Positions 17,027 to 25,395 of a DNA stretch of 64,000 nt are shown here, piece by piece. Below the pieces are notes generated by a model. The model was not told the DNA's origin. It worked only from the letters and a program-made list of their open reading frames with translations, and searched no databases. How positions within the stretch are numbered: position 1 is the stretch's first letter; each line of letters starts with the position of its first letter. The stretch is from JADJPO01 sp963750395 (lineage in GTDB: Bacteria; Actinomycetota; Actinomycetes; Actinomycetales; Kineosporiaceae): NCBI GenBank assembly GCA_963750395.1, contig CAVVQM010000006.1:310001-374000 (forward strand), read 5' to 3'. The translations under genes were made by a program, and so were the position numbers.

Positions 17027-18210
17027 GCGAGAAGCGGCGAGGTCTTGGGCGTGGGCTGGGTGCGCTGATCCCCAGTGCACCGGCAGCGAAGCCGGGCGGC
17101 GATCGGCCCGTTGACGACGTGTTCTTCAGGGACAAGGCGGAAGCGGGCTCGACGACGGTCACCCTGGAGCGGCCGGAGTCCGAGGCCTCCGATGACCACC
17201 CGGGCGGTGTCCAGGCGCGTGAAACCGCCGAACCCGATGCGCCGCAGCACGGTCCATCTGACGGCACTCAAGAGGGTGGCCATGAGGACGCCGGCGTCGC
17301 CCCTCTCGACGTGCCGGCCGACTCGGGGCTGGTTCCCGTGCCGGGTGCTCGGTTTGCGGAGATCCCGGTCACGGCGATCCGGCCGAACCCCCGGCAACCG
17401 CGTCAGGTATTCGACGAGGAGGAGCTGGCCGAGCTGGTCCTCTCCGTCCGTGAGATCGGGATCCTGCAGCCCATCGTCGTCCGCCCGATCAGCGGCGAAG
17501 TCGACGGCCCTGTTCTCTATGAGCTGATCATGGGGGAGCGGCGCTGGCGTGCGGTTCAGGACGCGGGACTCGAGGTCATCCCGGCCATCGTCCGTGAGAC
17601 TGCCGACGACGATCTTCTGCGCGACGCCCTGCTCGAGAACCTGCACCGGAGTCAGCTCAACCCCTTGGAAGAGGCGGCCGCCTATCAGCAACTCCTGGAC
17701 GACTTCGGGTGCACCCACGAGGAGTTGGCGACCCGCATCGGGCGGTCCCGTCCTCAGATCAGCAACACGATCCGGTTGCTGAGGCTGCCACCGTTGGTGC
17801 AGCGTCGAGTCGCGGCCGGCGTTCTGTCCGCCGGACATGCGCGCGCCCTGCTGGGTCTTGAGGACGGTGGCGCGATGGAGGCGCTGGCCCAGCGCATCGT
17901 TGCCGAGGGACTGTCGGTCCGCGCGGTGGAAGAGGTCGTGGCCCTCGGTGACGGTTCACCGGCTCCGGTGGCCAAGAAGCAGCCCCGGGCGGGGAGTCAC
18001 CGTTCCGAGTTGGACGACCTGGCGGGTCGCCTCGGAGATGTACTCGAGACCCGGGTGTCGATCCAGCTGGGCCGACGCAAGGGTCGGATCGGGATCGACT
18101 TCGCCAGCGTCGATGACCTGAACCGCATTCTGGGGATGATGAGTCCGCAGGTTCGGCAGGCCTTCGCCGGCGAGAAGGCCGAGATGGAGCCCGCAACCGC
18201 CGGGGAGTGA
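17023..18210 (+). CDS. parB: Chromosome-partitioning protein ParB
   Basis: A 395-residue CTPase and parS-binding clamp. The start GTG at 17023 forms GTGA with the parA stop. The N-terminus SEKRRGLGRGLGALIPS is the ParA-activating box. The CTP-binding/ParB domain shows IPVTAIRPNPRQPRQVFDEEEL and ELIMGERRWRAVQDAG, with LLENLHRSQLNPLEEAAAY after it. The HTH is THEELATRIGRSRPQISNTIRLLRLP. The dimerisation domain is at the C-terminus (RLGDVLETRVSIQLGRRKGRIGIDF...). Length and layout are ordinary. Several parS-like sites nearby are its expected targets. Confidence 0.96.
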   Translation: MSEKRRGLGRGLGALIPSAPAAKPGGDRPVDDVFFRDKAEAGSTTVTLERPESEASDDHPGGVQARETAEPDAPQHGPSDGTQEGGHEDAGVAPLDVPADSGLVPVPGARFAEIPVTAIRPNPRQPRQVFDEEELAELVLSVREIGILQPIVVRPISGEVDGPVLYELIMGERRWRAVQDAGLEVIPAIVRETADDDLLRDALLENLHRSQLNPLEEAAAYQQLLDDFGCTHEELATRIGRSRPQISNTIRLLRLPPLVQRRVAAGVLSAGHARALLGLEDGGAMEALAQRIVAEGLSVRAVEEVVALGDGSPAPVAKKQPRAGSHRSELDDLAGRLGDVLETRVSIQLGRRKGRIGIDFASVDDLNRILGMMSPQVRQAFAGEKAEMEPATAGE

Positions 18211-18274
18211 CAGGACGTCGCCTCCGGGCAGCCGGCCACCAATCCGCCGCTTGATCCAGTTCGCCTTTGATCCA

Positions 18275-18327
18275 GTTCCACGTGAAACGGCCGGGACCAC
18301 CGTGTTCCCGGCCGTTTCACGTGGAAC
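18275..18327 (+). terminator. 22-base-pair hairpin downstream of parB made of two parS-like arms
   Basis: Arms 18275-18296 and 18306-18327 are perfect inverted repeats with a 9-base loop. Each arm contains a parS-like sequence with intact CACGTG (18274-18289 and 18313-18328, each 13 of 16 to consensus). Placed 65 bases after the parB stop, the hairpin could end the parAB transcript and also bind ParB. No U-tract follows. Confidence 0.7.
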
Positions 18328-18428
18328 CCACGGCAACGGTCACACATTCAGTGATCTGTGAACACGGAACGTATACGATGGACTTGTTGCGGGGGAGCCC
18401 AGAGTCCAATGACCAGGGACGGCAGAGC

Positions 18429-18731
18429 ATGGATCCGCGCATGACTCGACACCGCGCCTCCCGTGAGGGGGTCGGCCTGATCGCGCGACGCAGCCGCTCG
18501 CGTGCGGTGACGTCGCCTCCGATTCTGCGTACCATTACCGCGTATCACCCCGCTCCGGAGCGGGATCGTTTCAGCTGGGGGTTACCCGTGCGGCTCGCCC
18601 GCCCCGTGCTCATCGCGATGGGAGCCGGTCTGCTGACCGGCATGACGGTGTCTTTCATCGTGTGCCTGCTACGCGCGAGAACCCGGGTGTATCCGGGCGT
18701 CCAGCAACCCGTCAGGGTGGGTGAAGGATGA
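18429..18731 (+). CDS. Small single-pass membrane protein
   Basis: About 100 residues from the ATG at 18429; another in-frame ATG is at 18378. The N-terminal half is basic and a single membrane helix (ARPVLIAMGAGLLTGMTVSF) is near residues 60-80. The stop overlaps the GNAT start as ATGA, which is the main support for a real, coupled gene. I recognise no family. Confidence 0.5.
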   Translation: MDPRMTRHRASREGVGLIARRSRSRAVTSPPILRTITAYHPAPERDRFSWGLPVRLARPVLIAMGAGLLTGMTVSFIVCLLRARTRVYPGVQQPVRVGEG

Positions 18732-19375
18732 CTCGGCGCGTCGCTGCGTTGACCCTCGATACGCTCACGGATCTGCCGGACCCGTGCCGACGTTGTGTGC
18801 TGTGGGAGTTGGACCCCGTCGCGGAGCGGCGCGCGCGCGAAGCCGGCGACACCGCCTTTGAGAAGGAGGTCTGGGTCTCCTCGACCCTGCTCGAGTGGGG
18901 TTCCTGTGGACGCATCGCCTACGTGGATGAGGACCCAGCCGGTTTCGTGCTGTACGCCCCGCCCCAACTCGTGCCGAGGGCGATGTCCTTTCCGACCTCA
19001 CCGGTGAGTGCGGACGCCGTCCTGCTCACCACGGCGCGCGTGCTGCCCGAGTACGCGGGCGGTGGACTGGCCCGGCTGCTGATCCAGTCGGCGGCCAAGG
19101 ATCTGACCCGCCGCGGCGTCCGTGCGGTCGAGGCCTTCGCCCTGGCGTCGGGGGCTGCCGCCAGCCAGCCGGGTGAGGCCGGGCACCATTGCCTGGTCCC
19201 GGCCGACCTTCTGCTCGCCGTGGGATTCAAGACCGTACGGCAGCACCATCGCTATCCGCGCCTGAGGCTGGAACTGAAGACAGCGCTGTCCTGGCGCGAG
19301 GACGTCGAACAGGCCCTCGAGCGCATCCTCGGCAGCGTCCGCCACCCGGCACTCACCTCGCAGGCCCGGGACTGA
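18728..19375 (+). CDS. GNAT-family N-acetyltransferase
   Basis: A 215-residue protein with acetyltransferase features: RIAYVDEDPAGFVLYAPP (central strands), VLPEYAGGGLARLLIQSAAKDLTRRGVRAVEAFA in place of the acetyl-CoA pyrophosphate loop, and LLAVGFKTVRQHHRYPRLRLEL as the terminal strand. The conserved N-terminus LDTLTDLPDPCRRCVLWEL with a CxxC-like pair (PCRRC) is typical of the homologue found beside parB in actinobacteria. The acceptor is unknown. It ends in the first copy of a tandem repeat and converges on trxA. Confidence 0.8.
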   Translation: MTRRVAALTLDTLTDLPDPCRRCVLWELDPVAERRAREAGDTAFEKEVWVSSTLLEWGSCGRIAYVDEDPAGFVLYAPPQLVPRAMSFPTSPVSADAVLLTTARVLPEYAGGGLARLLIQSAAKDLTRRGVRAVEAFALASGAAASQPGEAGHHCLVPADLLLAVGFKTVRQHHRYPRLRLELKTALSWREDVEQALERILGSVRHPALTSQARD

Positions 19376-19459
19376 TCACCCCGGCACCGATCACGCCGGG
19401 CTGATCACCCCGGGACTGATCACCCCGGGACGTGATCACCCCGGGACTGATCACCCCGT
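19373..19459 (+). repeat. Tandem TGATCACCCCGGGAC-type repeats
   Basis: TGATCACC recurs at 19373, 19402, 19417, 19433 and 19448, separated by CCGGG-containing linkers, with a degenerate copy near 19388. Each unit combines the palindromes TGATCA and CCCGGG. The GNAT stop codon lies in the first copy. It fills most of the gap between convergent GNAT and trxA, so it may help terminate both transcripts. Confidence 0.75.
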
Positions 19460-19501
19460 GCAGCCCGGCTCACCGGCGGCGGCTCGGGGGTCAGCCGCGG
19501 G

Positions 19502-19826
19502 TCAGCTCAGCCAGGGCTCGAGTTCACGCAGCAGGAGCGGCTTCGGCTTCGCGCCGATGATGGTCTTGACCAACTCCCCGCCGGAGTAGACGGCGATCAT
19601 CGGGATCGAACTCACCCCGTACCGTCCAGTGATCTTGGGGTTCTCGTCGGTGTTGAGCTTGGCAACATTGATCTTGTCGCTGTGCGCCTCGGCGATCTCG
19701 TCGATGATCGGCGAGATCTGGCGGCACGGCCCGCACCACGGAGCCCAGAAGTCCACGATCACGGGCTTGTCGCTGCCAGGACATCGGTGTCGAAGGTGGA
19801 ATCGGTGACGGACTGGCGACCGACAT
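19502..19826 (-). CDS. trxA: Thioredoxin (N-terminal frameshifts)
   Basis: Small disulfide reductase served by the adjacent TrxB. From residue 30 onward the frame is intact: PVIVDFWAPWCGPCRQISPIIDEIA with WCGPC, then NTDENPKITGRYGVSSIPMIAVYSGGE with the cis-Pro, and a normal C-terminus. An excellent start, ATG at 19826 after AGGAGGAGA, opens a different frame (MSVASPS). The segment VTDSTFDTDVLA lies in the third frame, so two single-base changes are needed between about 19750 and 19812. A restored protein would be about 108 residues. As written only an 86-residue frame without its first strand and helix could be made. Confidence 0.85.
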
Positions 19827-19926
19827 GGTCTCTCCTCCTGGAGCGGGTTCGGTGGACTCTACTCGGTGGGCGCTTCGGGGAGGTGTGGGTCCTCCGCGTG
19901 GCTGGACTCGATGGACGGCGGCCGGC

Positions 19927-20928
19927 TCAGCTCACGACCGCGGGCTGCCCGGACGCCGCGACGGCGGCCTCGGCCGCCTCGTCGGCGACCGCGGTCAGAT
20001 ACCTCTCGGCGTCCAGGGCTGCGGCGCACCCGGTGCCGGCGGCCGTGATCGCCTGTCGGTAGACGTGGTCGACCACGTCGCCGCAGGCGAACACGCCCGG
20101 CAGACAGGTCAGGGTTGTGCGGCCCTGGACCGCGACGTACCCGGCCTCGTCGAGGTCGATCTGGCCGGCGATGAGTTCGACCCGCGGGTCGTGGCCGATG
20201 GCGACGAAGACCCCGGTGACGTCGAGGTCGCTCTCCTCGCCCGTGGTCACGTCGCGCACGCGCAGCCCACTCACCTTGTCCTGACCCAGGACGTCGACCA
20301 CCTCGCTGTTCCAGCGGAAGCGCAGCTTCGGGTCGGCGAAGGCGCGCGTCTGCATGATCTTCGACGCGCGAAGCTCGTCGCGGCGGTGGACCAGGGTCAC
20401 CGAGGCCGCGAAACGGGTCAGGAACGTGGCCTCCTCGACGGCGGAGTCGCCTCCGCCGACCACGGCGATGTGCTGGTCGCGGAAGAAGAAGCCGTCACAG
20501 GTCGCGCACCAGCTGACGCCGCGCCCCGACAGCCGCTTCTCGTTCTCCAGCCCCAGCTCCCGGTAGGCGGATCCGGTCGCCAGGATGACCGCCCGGGCGC
20601 GGTGGGTCTCGGTCCCGGTGCCGGAGAAGGACGGGACGTCGACCTCCTTGACGTCGCCGTCCAGGCGGAGGGCGACGACGTCGTTGCTGACCAGCTCGGC
20701 GCCGAATCGCTCGGCCTGGGCCCGCAGATTGGCCATCAGGTCTGGACCCTGGATGCCGTCGGGGAAGCCCGGGAAGTTCTCGACCTCCGTGGTGTTCATG
20801 AGCGCGCCCCCCGCGGTCACGGATCCCTCGAACACCAGAGGCCGCAGGTCGGCCCTGGCCGCGTAGATGGCGGCGGTGTAGCCCGCGGGCCCAGATCCAA
20901 CGATGATCACGTCACGAACGTCGTCCAC
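19927..20928 (-). CDS. trxB: Thioredoxin reductase
   Basis: A 333-residue NADPH-dependent flavoprotein that reduces thioredoxin. The GTG at 20928, preceded by GGGAGA, gives the FAD motif VIIVGSGPAGYTAAIYAARA at about residues 5-25. The redox pair is CATC (SWCATCDGFFF), the NADPH motif is VVGGGDSAVEEATFL, and the last FAD motif is PGVFACGDVVDHVYRQA. The open frame extends further upstream but is not family-like. It sits between the sigM pair and trxA, matching the mycobacterial sigM-trxB-trxC order. Confidence 0.95.
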   Translation of the reverse strand: MDDVRDVIIVGSGPAGYTAAIYAARADLRPLVFEGSVTAGGALMNTTEVENFPGFPDGIQGPDLMANLRAQAERFGAELVSNDVVALRLDGDVKEVDVPSFSGTGTETHRARAVILATGSAYRELGLENEKRLSGRGVSWCATCDGFFFRDQHIAVVGGGDSAVEEATFLTRFAASVTLVHRRDELRASKIMQTRAFADPKLRFRWNSEVVDVLGQDKVSGLRVRDVTTGEESDLDVTGVFVAIGHDPRVELIAGQIDLDEAGYVAVQGRTTLTCLPGVFACGDVVDHVYRQAITAAGTGCAAALDAERYLTAVADEAAEAAVAASGQPAVVS

Positions 20929-21040
20929 GTCTCTCCCTGTGCGTCTCGGTCCCGGATCATCCTCCGCCAGGTCGGCGGCCTCACCGGCCATGAGCGTCAA
21001 CCGGATCGTAGCCCCGTGGTGTTCCCGGACCGCGGTGAAC

Positions 21041-22328
21041 TCAGGACGCCGGGATGGTGACGAACCCCCGAACGCCGGAGTCATCGGGCCCGCAGGTGCG
21101 CGACACGGCCCAGACCTCGTACCCGCCGTCCCGAGCGGCGAGCAGGATGATCGCGGCGTCCCCGCCCTCGTAGCGGGCGAAGTCGATGGCGATCGGCTGG
21201 GGGTTGTCGACGTTCAGGGCGGCCAGACACTCGGCGAGCTTCGCCGGGTCCGTCAGCGTCGCGTTCCCCGCCACCGAGGGCATCGCCTCCATCGCCTGAG
21301 GGGCGCCGGTGGCCGAGCTGGCGGCGTTCTTGCGGCTCGCCGGGGTCAGCGCCTCGGCCTGCTGAGCGAGCTTGGCCTGGGTGTAGTTCTGGCCGCTGGT
21401 CAGCGTGACGGTGCCGACGTTGGCGTCCGCTGCCCCGGGGGAGGCCGCACCGGGCGGGGCTGCCGCGGCGGCCCGGTCGGCGCCGGCGGCCGAGGCGGCC
21501 AGCGAGCCCCCCTCCGCGGACGTCGTGGCCGTGCCGCCGCCGAGGGGCAGCCGCACCGCCGTGATCCCGGCAATCGCCGCCAGGGCGAGGACCCCGGCCG
21601 CGATGGCCAGGGGGCGGGCGTAGCGCACCAGGGACATCGTCCGGTCCTCGCTGCGGATCTGCCGCCGCGACCGCAGTGCTGCGGCGGAGCCGCGCCGCTG
21701 ACCGATCACGGGGCTCGACCAGGCGGTGGACGCCGCGGGGGCGGCACCGTCGTCCTCGAGGTCCGCCGTGGGCGCCTCGGGTGGTTCGTGGTCCGCCTCG
21801 GGCTGCTGGAGGAACTGCGCCCACTGTCCAGTCGGCGCGTCCTGGGCACTCTCGGGAGCCTGGGGTGGATCGGCGACCGACTCGGAATCGGTGGCGGTCG
21901 GCCACTCCTGCGTCAGCCACGGATCGGTGGCCGGTCGGAGGGGCGGTATGGCCGGCGGCTCCACCGGCGGCTCGGTCGGCGTCAAGGGTGCGGCGGCCAC
22001 CGGTGAAGCAGCGGGCCGGACGGCGGGCCGGGAGTCGGTGAAGAGACCGGAACCCAGATGGCCGGAACCCGCCGGGCGGCGGCGCCGCCCCCGACCTGGT
22101 CGCCGTCTCCACCCTGAGCGAACTGGCGATCCGTTCCCAGACCTGCGTCGGCATCGGACCGGGATCGCCCTCGCGGAGCAGCTGCCGCATCCGCTCGGCC
22201 TCCGCGAGCAGCTCGGCGCAGCGGGCACAGCCGATGACGTGGGCCTCCACGAGTCTGGCCTCGTCCTGCGCGAGGATCTCTGCCGCGAGGTCGGCGAGCA
22301 GATCACGAGGGGGATGGCGTCCGGACAT
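21041..22328 (-). CDS. SigM-type anti-sigma factor (frameshifted)
   Basis: Encoded immediately after sigM. The ATG at 22328 follows GGAGGTGA. The first frame gives a cytoplasmic zinc-anti-sigma-like domain: LLADLAAEILAQDEARLVEAHVIGCARCAELLAEAERM with the H-x3-C-x2-C pattern. Around 22070-22100, in a GC-rich run, the meaningful sequence passes to the next frame. That frame gives a Pro-rich linker, one membrane helix (ARPLAIAAGVLALAAIAGI) and an extracytoplasmic domain ending CGPDDSGVRGFVTIPAS. The two parts join with a single-base correction into a protein of about 428 residues. It probably holds SigM inactive until an envelope or redox signal. Confidence 0.75.
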
Positions 22329-22330
22329 GC

Positions 22331-23032
22331 TCACCTCCACCAGTCGTTGTCGGTGTCCACAGGCTGCCGGTCGTCGTGGCCACCCGACGATGCGACGTGC
22401 GAGGGGTCGTTGCGGTTCCCCGGTTGTCCCGTTCGACTTCGATCCCGCGGGGCGTCCGCCTCATGGTCGTCCTCCTCGGGTATGTCCCGAAGCATCGCGG
22501 CCAACGCCGTCCGGCCCCGCGAGCACCGTGACTTCACCGTACCCACCGGAACGTCGAGCAGCCGGGCCGCCTCGGCGACCGGCAGGTCCTCGATGTCGAC
22601 CAGCACCAGTGCCTCCCGTTGTTCGACGGGCAGCTGGGCCAGGGCAGCCCGCACCGCGAGCCGGGTGTCGATCTGTCCCTGGGGGTCGGTGGGCGCCGGC
22701 AGATCCCGATCGCCCAGGGGAACCGAGGGTCGCGCGACACTACGCCGGATCCGATCCAGGCAGGCGTTGACGACGATCCGATGCAGCCACGTGGTGACGG
22801 CCGAGTCCCCTCGGAACGAGGGCGCGGCGCGGAAAGCCGACAGCAACGCGTCCTGCAGGGCGTCGGCGGCCTCCTCCGGCTGTCCCAGGGTGCGCAGCGC
22901 GACGGCCCACAGCCGATCGCGGTGCCGATGAACGAGGAGGGCGAAGGCGTCCGGGTCCCCCGCGCAGTGGGCAGCGAGAAGCTCGTGATCGTCCGGGCCG
23001 TCGGGTGCGGCGTTGGCTGGGCTGCCGCTCAC
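22331..23032 (-). CDS. sigM: ECF RNA polymerase sigma factor SigM
   Basis: A 233-residue group-4 sigma factor. Region 2 reads DPDAFALLVHRHRDRLWAVALRTLGQPEEAADALQDALLSAFRAAPSF, with the -10 recognising helix after it. Region 4 reads LPVEQREALVLVDIEDLPVAEAARLLDVPVGTVKSRCSRGR. The C-terminus is longer than usual by about 35 hydrophilic residues. It lies between a pseudokinase gene and the anti-sigma gene, as mycobacterial sigM does. It probably controls thioredoxin and envelope genes, perhaps including trxBA downstream. Confidence 0.92.
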   Translation of the reverse strand: MSGSPANAAPDGPDDHELLAAHCAGDPDAFALLVHRHRDRLWAVALRTLGQPEEAADALQDALLSAFRAAPSFRGDSAVTTWLHRIVVNACLDRIRRSVARPSVPLGDRDLPAPTDPQGQIDTRLAVRAALAQLPVEQREALVLVDIEDLPVAEAARLLDVPVGTVKSRCSRGRTALAAMLRDIPEEDDHEADAPRDRSRTGQPGNRNDPSHVASSGGHDDRQPVDTDNDWWR

Positions 23033-23041
23033 GATCGGAAC

Positions 23042-25255
23042 CTACCGGAGTGACACCTCGGACACGAGTAGCCGGAACTCTCCGCTGGTCTGCTTCGGGA
23101 CCTTGGTGAACCACAGGATCACGTATCGCGAAGTGACGGGCTTGGTCAGTTTCATGACCAGTGAGCCGTCGTTGAGCGCGGTCTGGGTGATCGTCGTGGA
23201 CCCGTCGAACGAGGATTCGGTCGCGGTGCGCAGTTCGACCGCTCCTCCGGTGCCGATGCTGTCCACCGTCACCTCGTTGATGGTGGACGTCGTGCCCAGG
23301 TCGAGGATCAGTCCGACCCCCGTCTTGGACAGGCCGCCGAATTGAGCGGAGTCGTAGCGCTCCGAGCGCCAGGCGGTGTTGGTCTTGCCGTCGATCGCGC
23401 GACCGACCGCGGCGTCGTTCTCGCTGTTGTCGCCCTGCGGGTCAAGGGTTTTCACCGAAGAGATCGTGATGGGTTCGACACTCGCGGAGGTGGCCGGAGC
23501 CGGACTGGCGGCTCCCGCACCGGCCTCCACGCTGGCCAGGGGAGAGGCCACGGGATTCGACGATCCGAAGCCGAGGACGCCGCGCAGGGCGATCACCGAC
23601 AGGATCAACCCGAGCACGACCAGGCCGGCGATGACGGCCATGGCCAGCCTCGCCTGCTCGCGGGGTGGCCGCCCGACCGGGACCGGAGGCATGAACGGGC
23701 CCAGCCGCTCGTCGTCGCGGTCCAATCCACTCCAGCCGGAGTGGCCACCACCGAGGTGGGGCGGCGGCGCCGGGTCGAGGCGGCGCACCCCTCGCGCGTC
23801 GGGATCGTTGATGGTCGACTGCGGTCCGCTGGGCAGGGTGACCTGCGGCGGGGCCATCGCGCCGAGCATCGGTCCGGACGACGACGGGGCCGGCGCAGGG
23901 GTCGGCCATGCCTGCCGGTCGGTGATCCGCTGCTGACTGCGGACCCCGTTCTCGCCCGATCCGACACCCGCGCTCTGTGCTGCCGAGTGCAGCGTCGCCG
24001 CATCGGTGGGGGCGGTCTCGGGGTTCTCGAGGAGTCGGGCGGCGGGGATCTGGACGGCGGCGGTCTCCGCCGCGGCCAGGTCGGGGTCGACGTCTGCCTC
24101 AGGCTCGGGACTCGCCTCGGGCGAATCGATTGGGGCGGAAGGGGCCTCGTCCGGCGAATCCTCGGCCTCGGTCGACTCGGCCTCGGTCGTGATGATCTCG
24201 ATATCGGCTACCTCGTCGTCGGGGACCGGAGCGACAACCCCAGCCGGAGAGACCGGAGAGAGTGGACCCGCGGCGGCGACGGGTTCGACGTCCTTGACCC
24301 CGACGGCCGCGCCCGTGCCGGCAGATCGCTGCGGGCCGGACTGCCCGGCGGACTCGACCGCGGTGCGGCGCGGCGGCGGTGGAACGGGACGATCCGGGGG
24401 GAGCGCCATGAGCCCGTGGGGGTCGGTCAACGGTGCCGCCTTCGTCCACGGGCCGAGCTGGCCGGCCAGTTCACCCGGCGTCTGCGGGCCGTCGTCGCCC
24501 GGGCCGAGGGTGCGGGTGCAGAGCGCGTCGAGGTCCGCGGGGACCCCGGCCACGAGTTCCGCCGGCGCCACGGCCCGACCGGTGACGCGCGGAGCCTGCC
24601 CGAGGGACGTCCGATTGGCCTCGCCCGGCCAGCGACCGGTCAGGCCCGCGTAGAGGAGTCGGACCAGGCCGACGGTGTCGATCCTGCTTGCGTCGTCCGC
24701 GTCGTCCTGCTCGACACCCGCGGCGGCGCTCTCGATGGCCGTACCGAGCAACTTGATCGAGCCGTCCGGGACGACGCAGATGCTGCTGGTGCTGAGGCGA
24801 AGGTGGTGCAGTCCCCGCGAGCCGGCCCGGTCGAGCGCCTGCGCCGCCTCGCCGACGATTCGCCGGATCGCGTCCGCCGGCAGCTGGCCACCCCGCAGGA
24901 AGTCGGTGAGGACCCGGCCCTGGACGTGTTCTGTGACGATGTAGGTGATGCCCTCGAACTGACCGACGTCGAGGACCCTGGCCAGCCGGGGGTCATCGAC
25001 CAGGGCGGCTCGGCGAGCGGCGTCCACCATGTCGGCGGCGCGGGGATGGGACGAGCGGAGGGCGCGCACGATCACCTGGCGCTCGAGCGTCTCGTCGACG
25101 GCGCGCCACAGTGAGTCCTCGGGCCCGGCGTCGAGCCGGTCCTCGAGGCGGTAGCGGCCAGCGAGTACGCTGCCGTGGCCCACCCGGTCCAGTTCCCTGC
25201 CTCCTATCGGCTGCGCGCGCGAGCCGCTCGTTCGGTCGGTCGTTTCCCCGAGCAT
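23042..25255 (-). CDS. Membrane pseudokinase with C-terminal discoidin-like domain
   Basis: About 737 residues from the ATG at 25255; a GTG after GGAGG near 25180 is an alternative start. A Ser/Thr-kinase-like fold begins VLAGRYRLEDRLDAGPEDSLWRAVDE. The catalytic loop HRD is replaced (HHLRLSTSSI) and the metal-binding DFG by LLGTAI, so catalysis is unlikely. Long Pro/Glu-rich linkers follow, then one membrane helix near residues 540-565. The exported C-terminus (LILDLGTTSTINEVTVDSIGTGG...) resembles a discoidin-type sugar-binding sandwich. In mycobacteria the equivalent domain is fused to MurJ, where phosphorylation recruits FhaA; here it is a separate gene 140 bases after murJ. Confidence 0.8.
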   Translation of the reverse strand: MLGETTDRTSGSRAQPIGGRELDRVGHGSVLAGRYRLEDRLDAGPEDSLWRAVDETLERQVIVRALRSSHPRAADMVDAARRAALVDDPRLARVLDVGQFEGITYIVTEHVQGRVLTDFLRGGQLPADAIRRIVGEAAQALDRAGSRGLHHLRLSTSSICVVPDGSIKLLGTAIESAAAGVEQDDADDASRIDTVGLVRLLYAGLTGRWPGEANRTSLGQAPRVTGRAVAPAELVAGVPADLDALCTRTLGPGDDGPQTPGELAGQLGPWTKAAPLTDPHGLMALPPDRPVPPPPRRTAVESAGQSGPQRSAGTGAAVGVKDVEPVAAAGPLSPVSPAGVVAPVPDDEVADIEIITTEAESTEAEDSPDEAPSAPIDSPEASPEPEADVDPDLAAAETAAVQIPAARLLENPETAPTDAATLHSAAQSAGVGSGENGVRSQQRITDRQAWPTPAPAPSSSGPMLGAMAPPQVTLPSGPQSTINDPDARGVRRLDPAPPPHLGGGHSGWSGLDRDDERLGPFMPPVPVGRPPREQARLAMAVIAGLVVLGLILSVIALRGVLGFGSSNPVASPLASVEAGAGAASPAPATSASVEPITISSVKTLDPQGDNSENDAAVGRAIDGKTNTAWRSERYDSAQFGGLSKTGVGLILDLGTTSTINEVTVDSIGTGGAVELRTATESSFDGSTTITQTALNDGSLVMKLTKPVTSRYVILWFTKVPKQTSGEFRLLVSEVSLR

Positions 25256-25395
25256 CGTAGGCCGCCGGACATACCCCCGCCGAGTGGCGAACACATGTCA
25301 GACTCCGCGTTCGGTGGATGCCTGCTGACCGGCCGTTCGGACCATGGTAGGCACCTGGGGGGCGGATCTCACCATCGCCGCCCTGGTGAGGCCGA

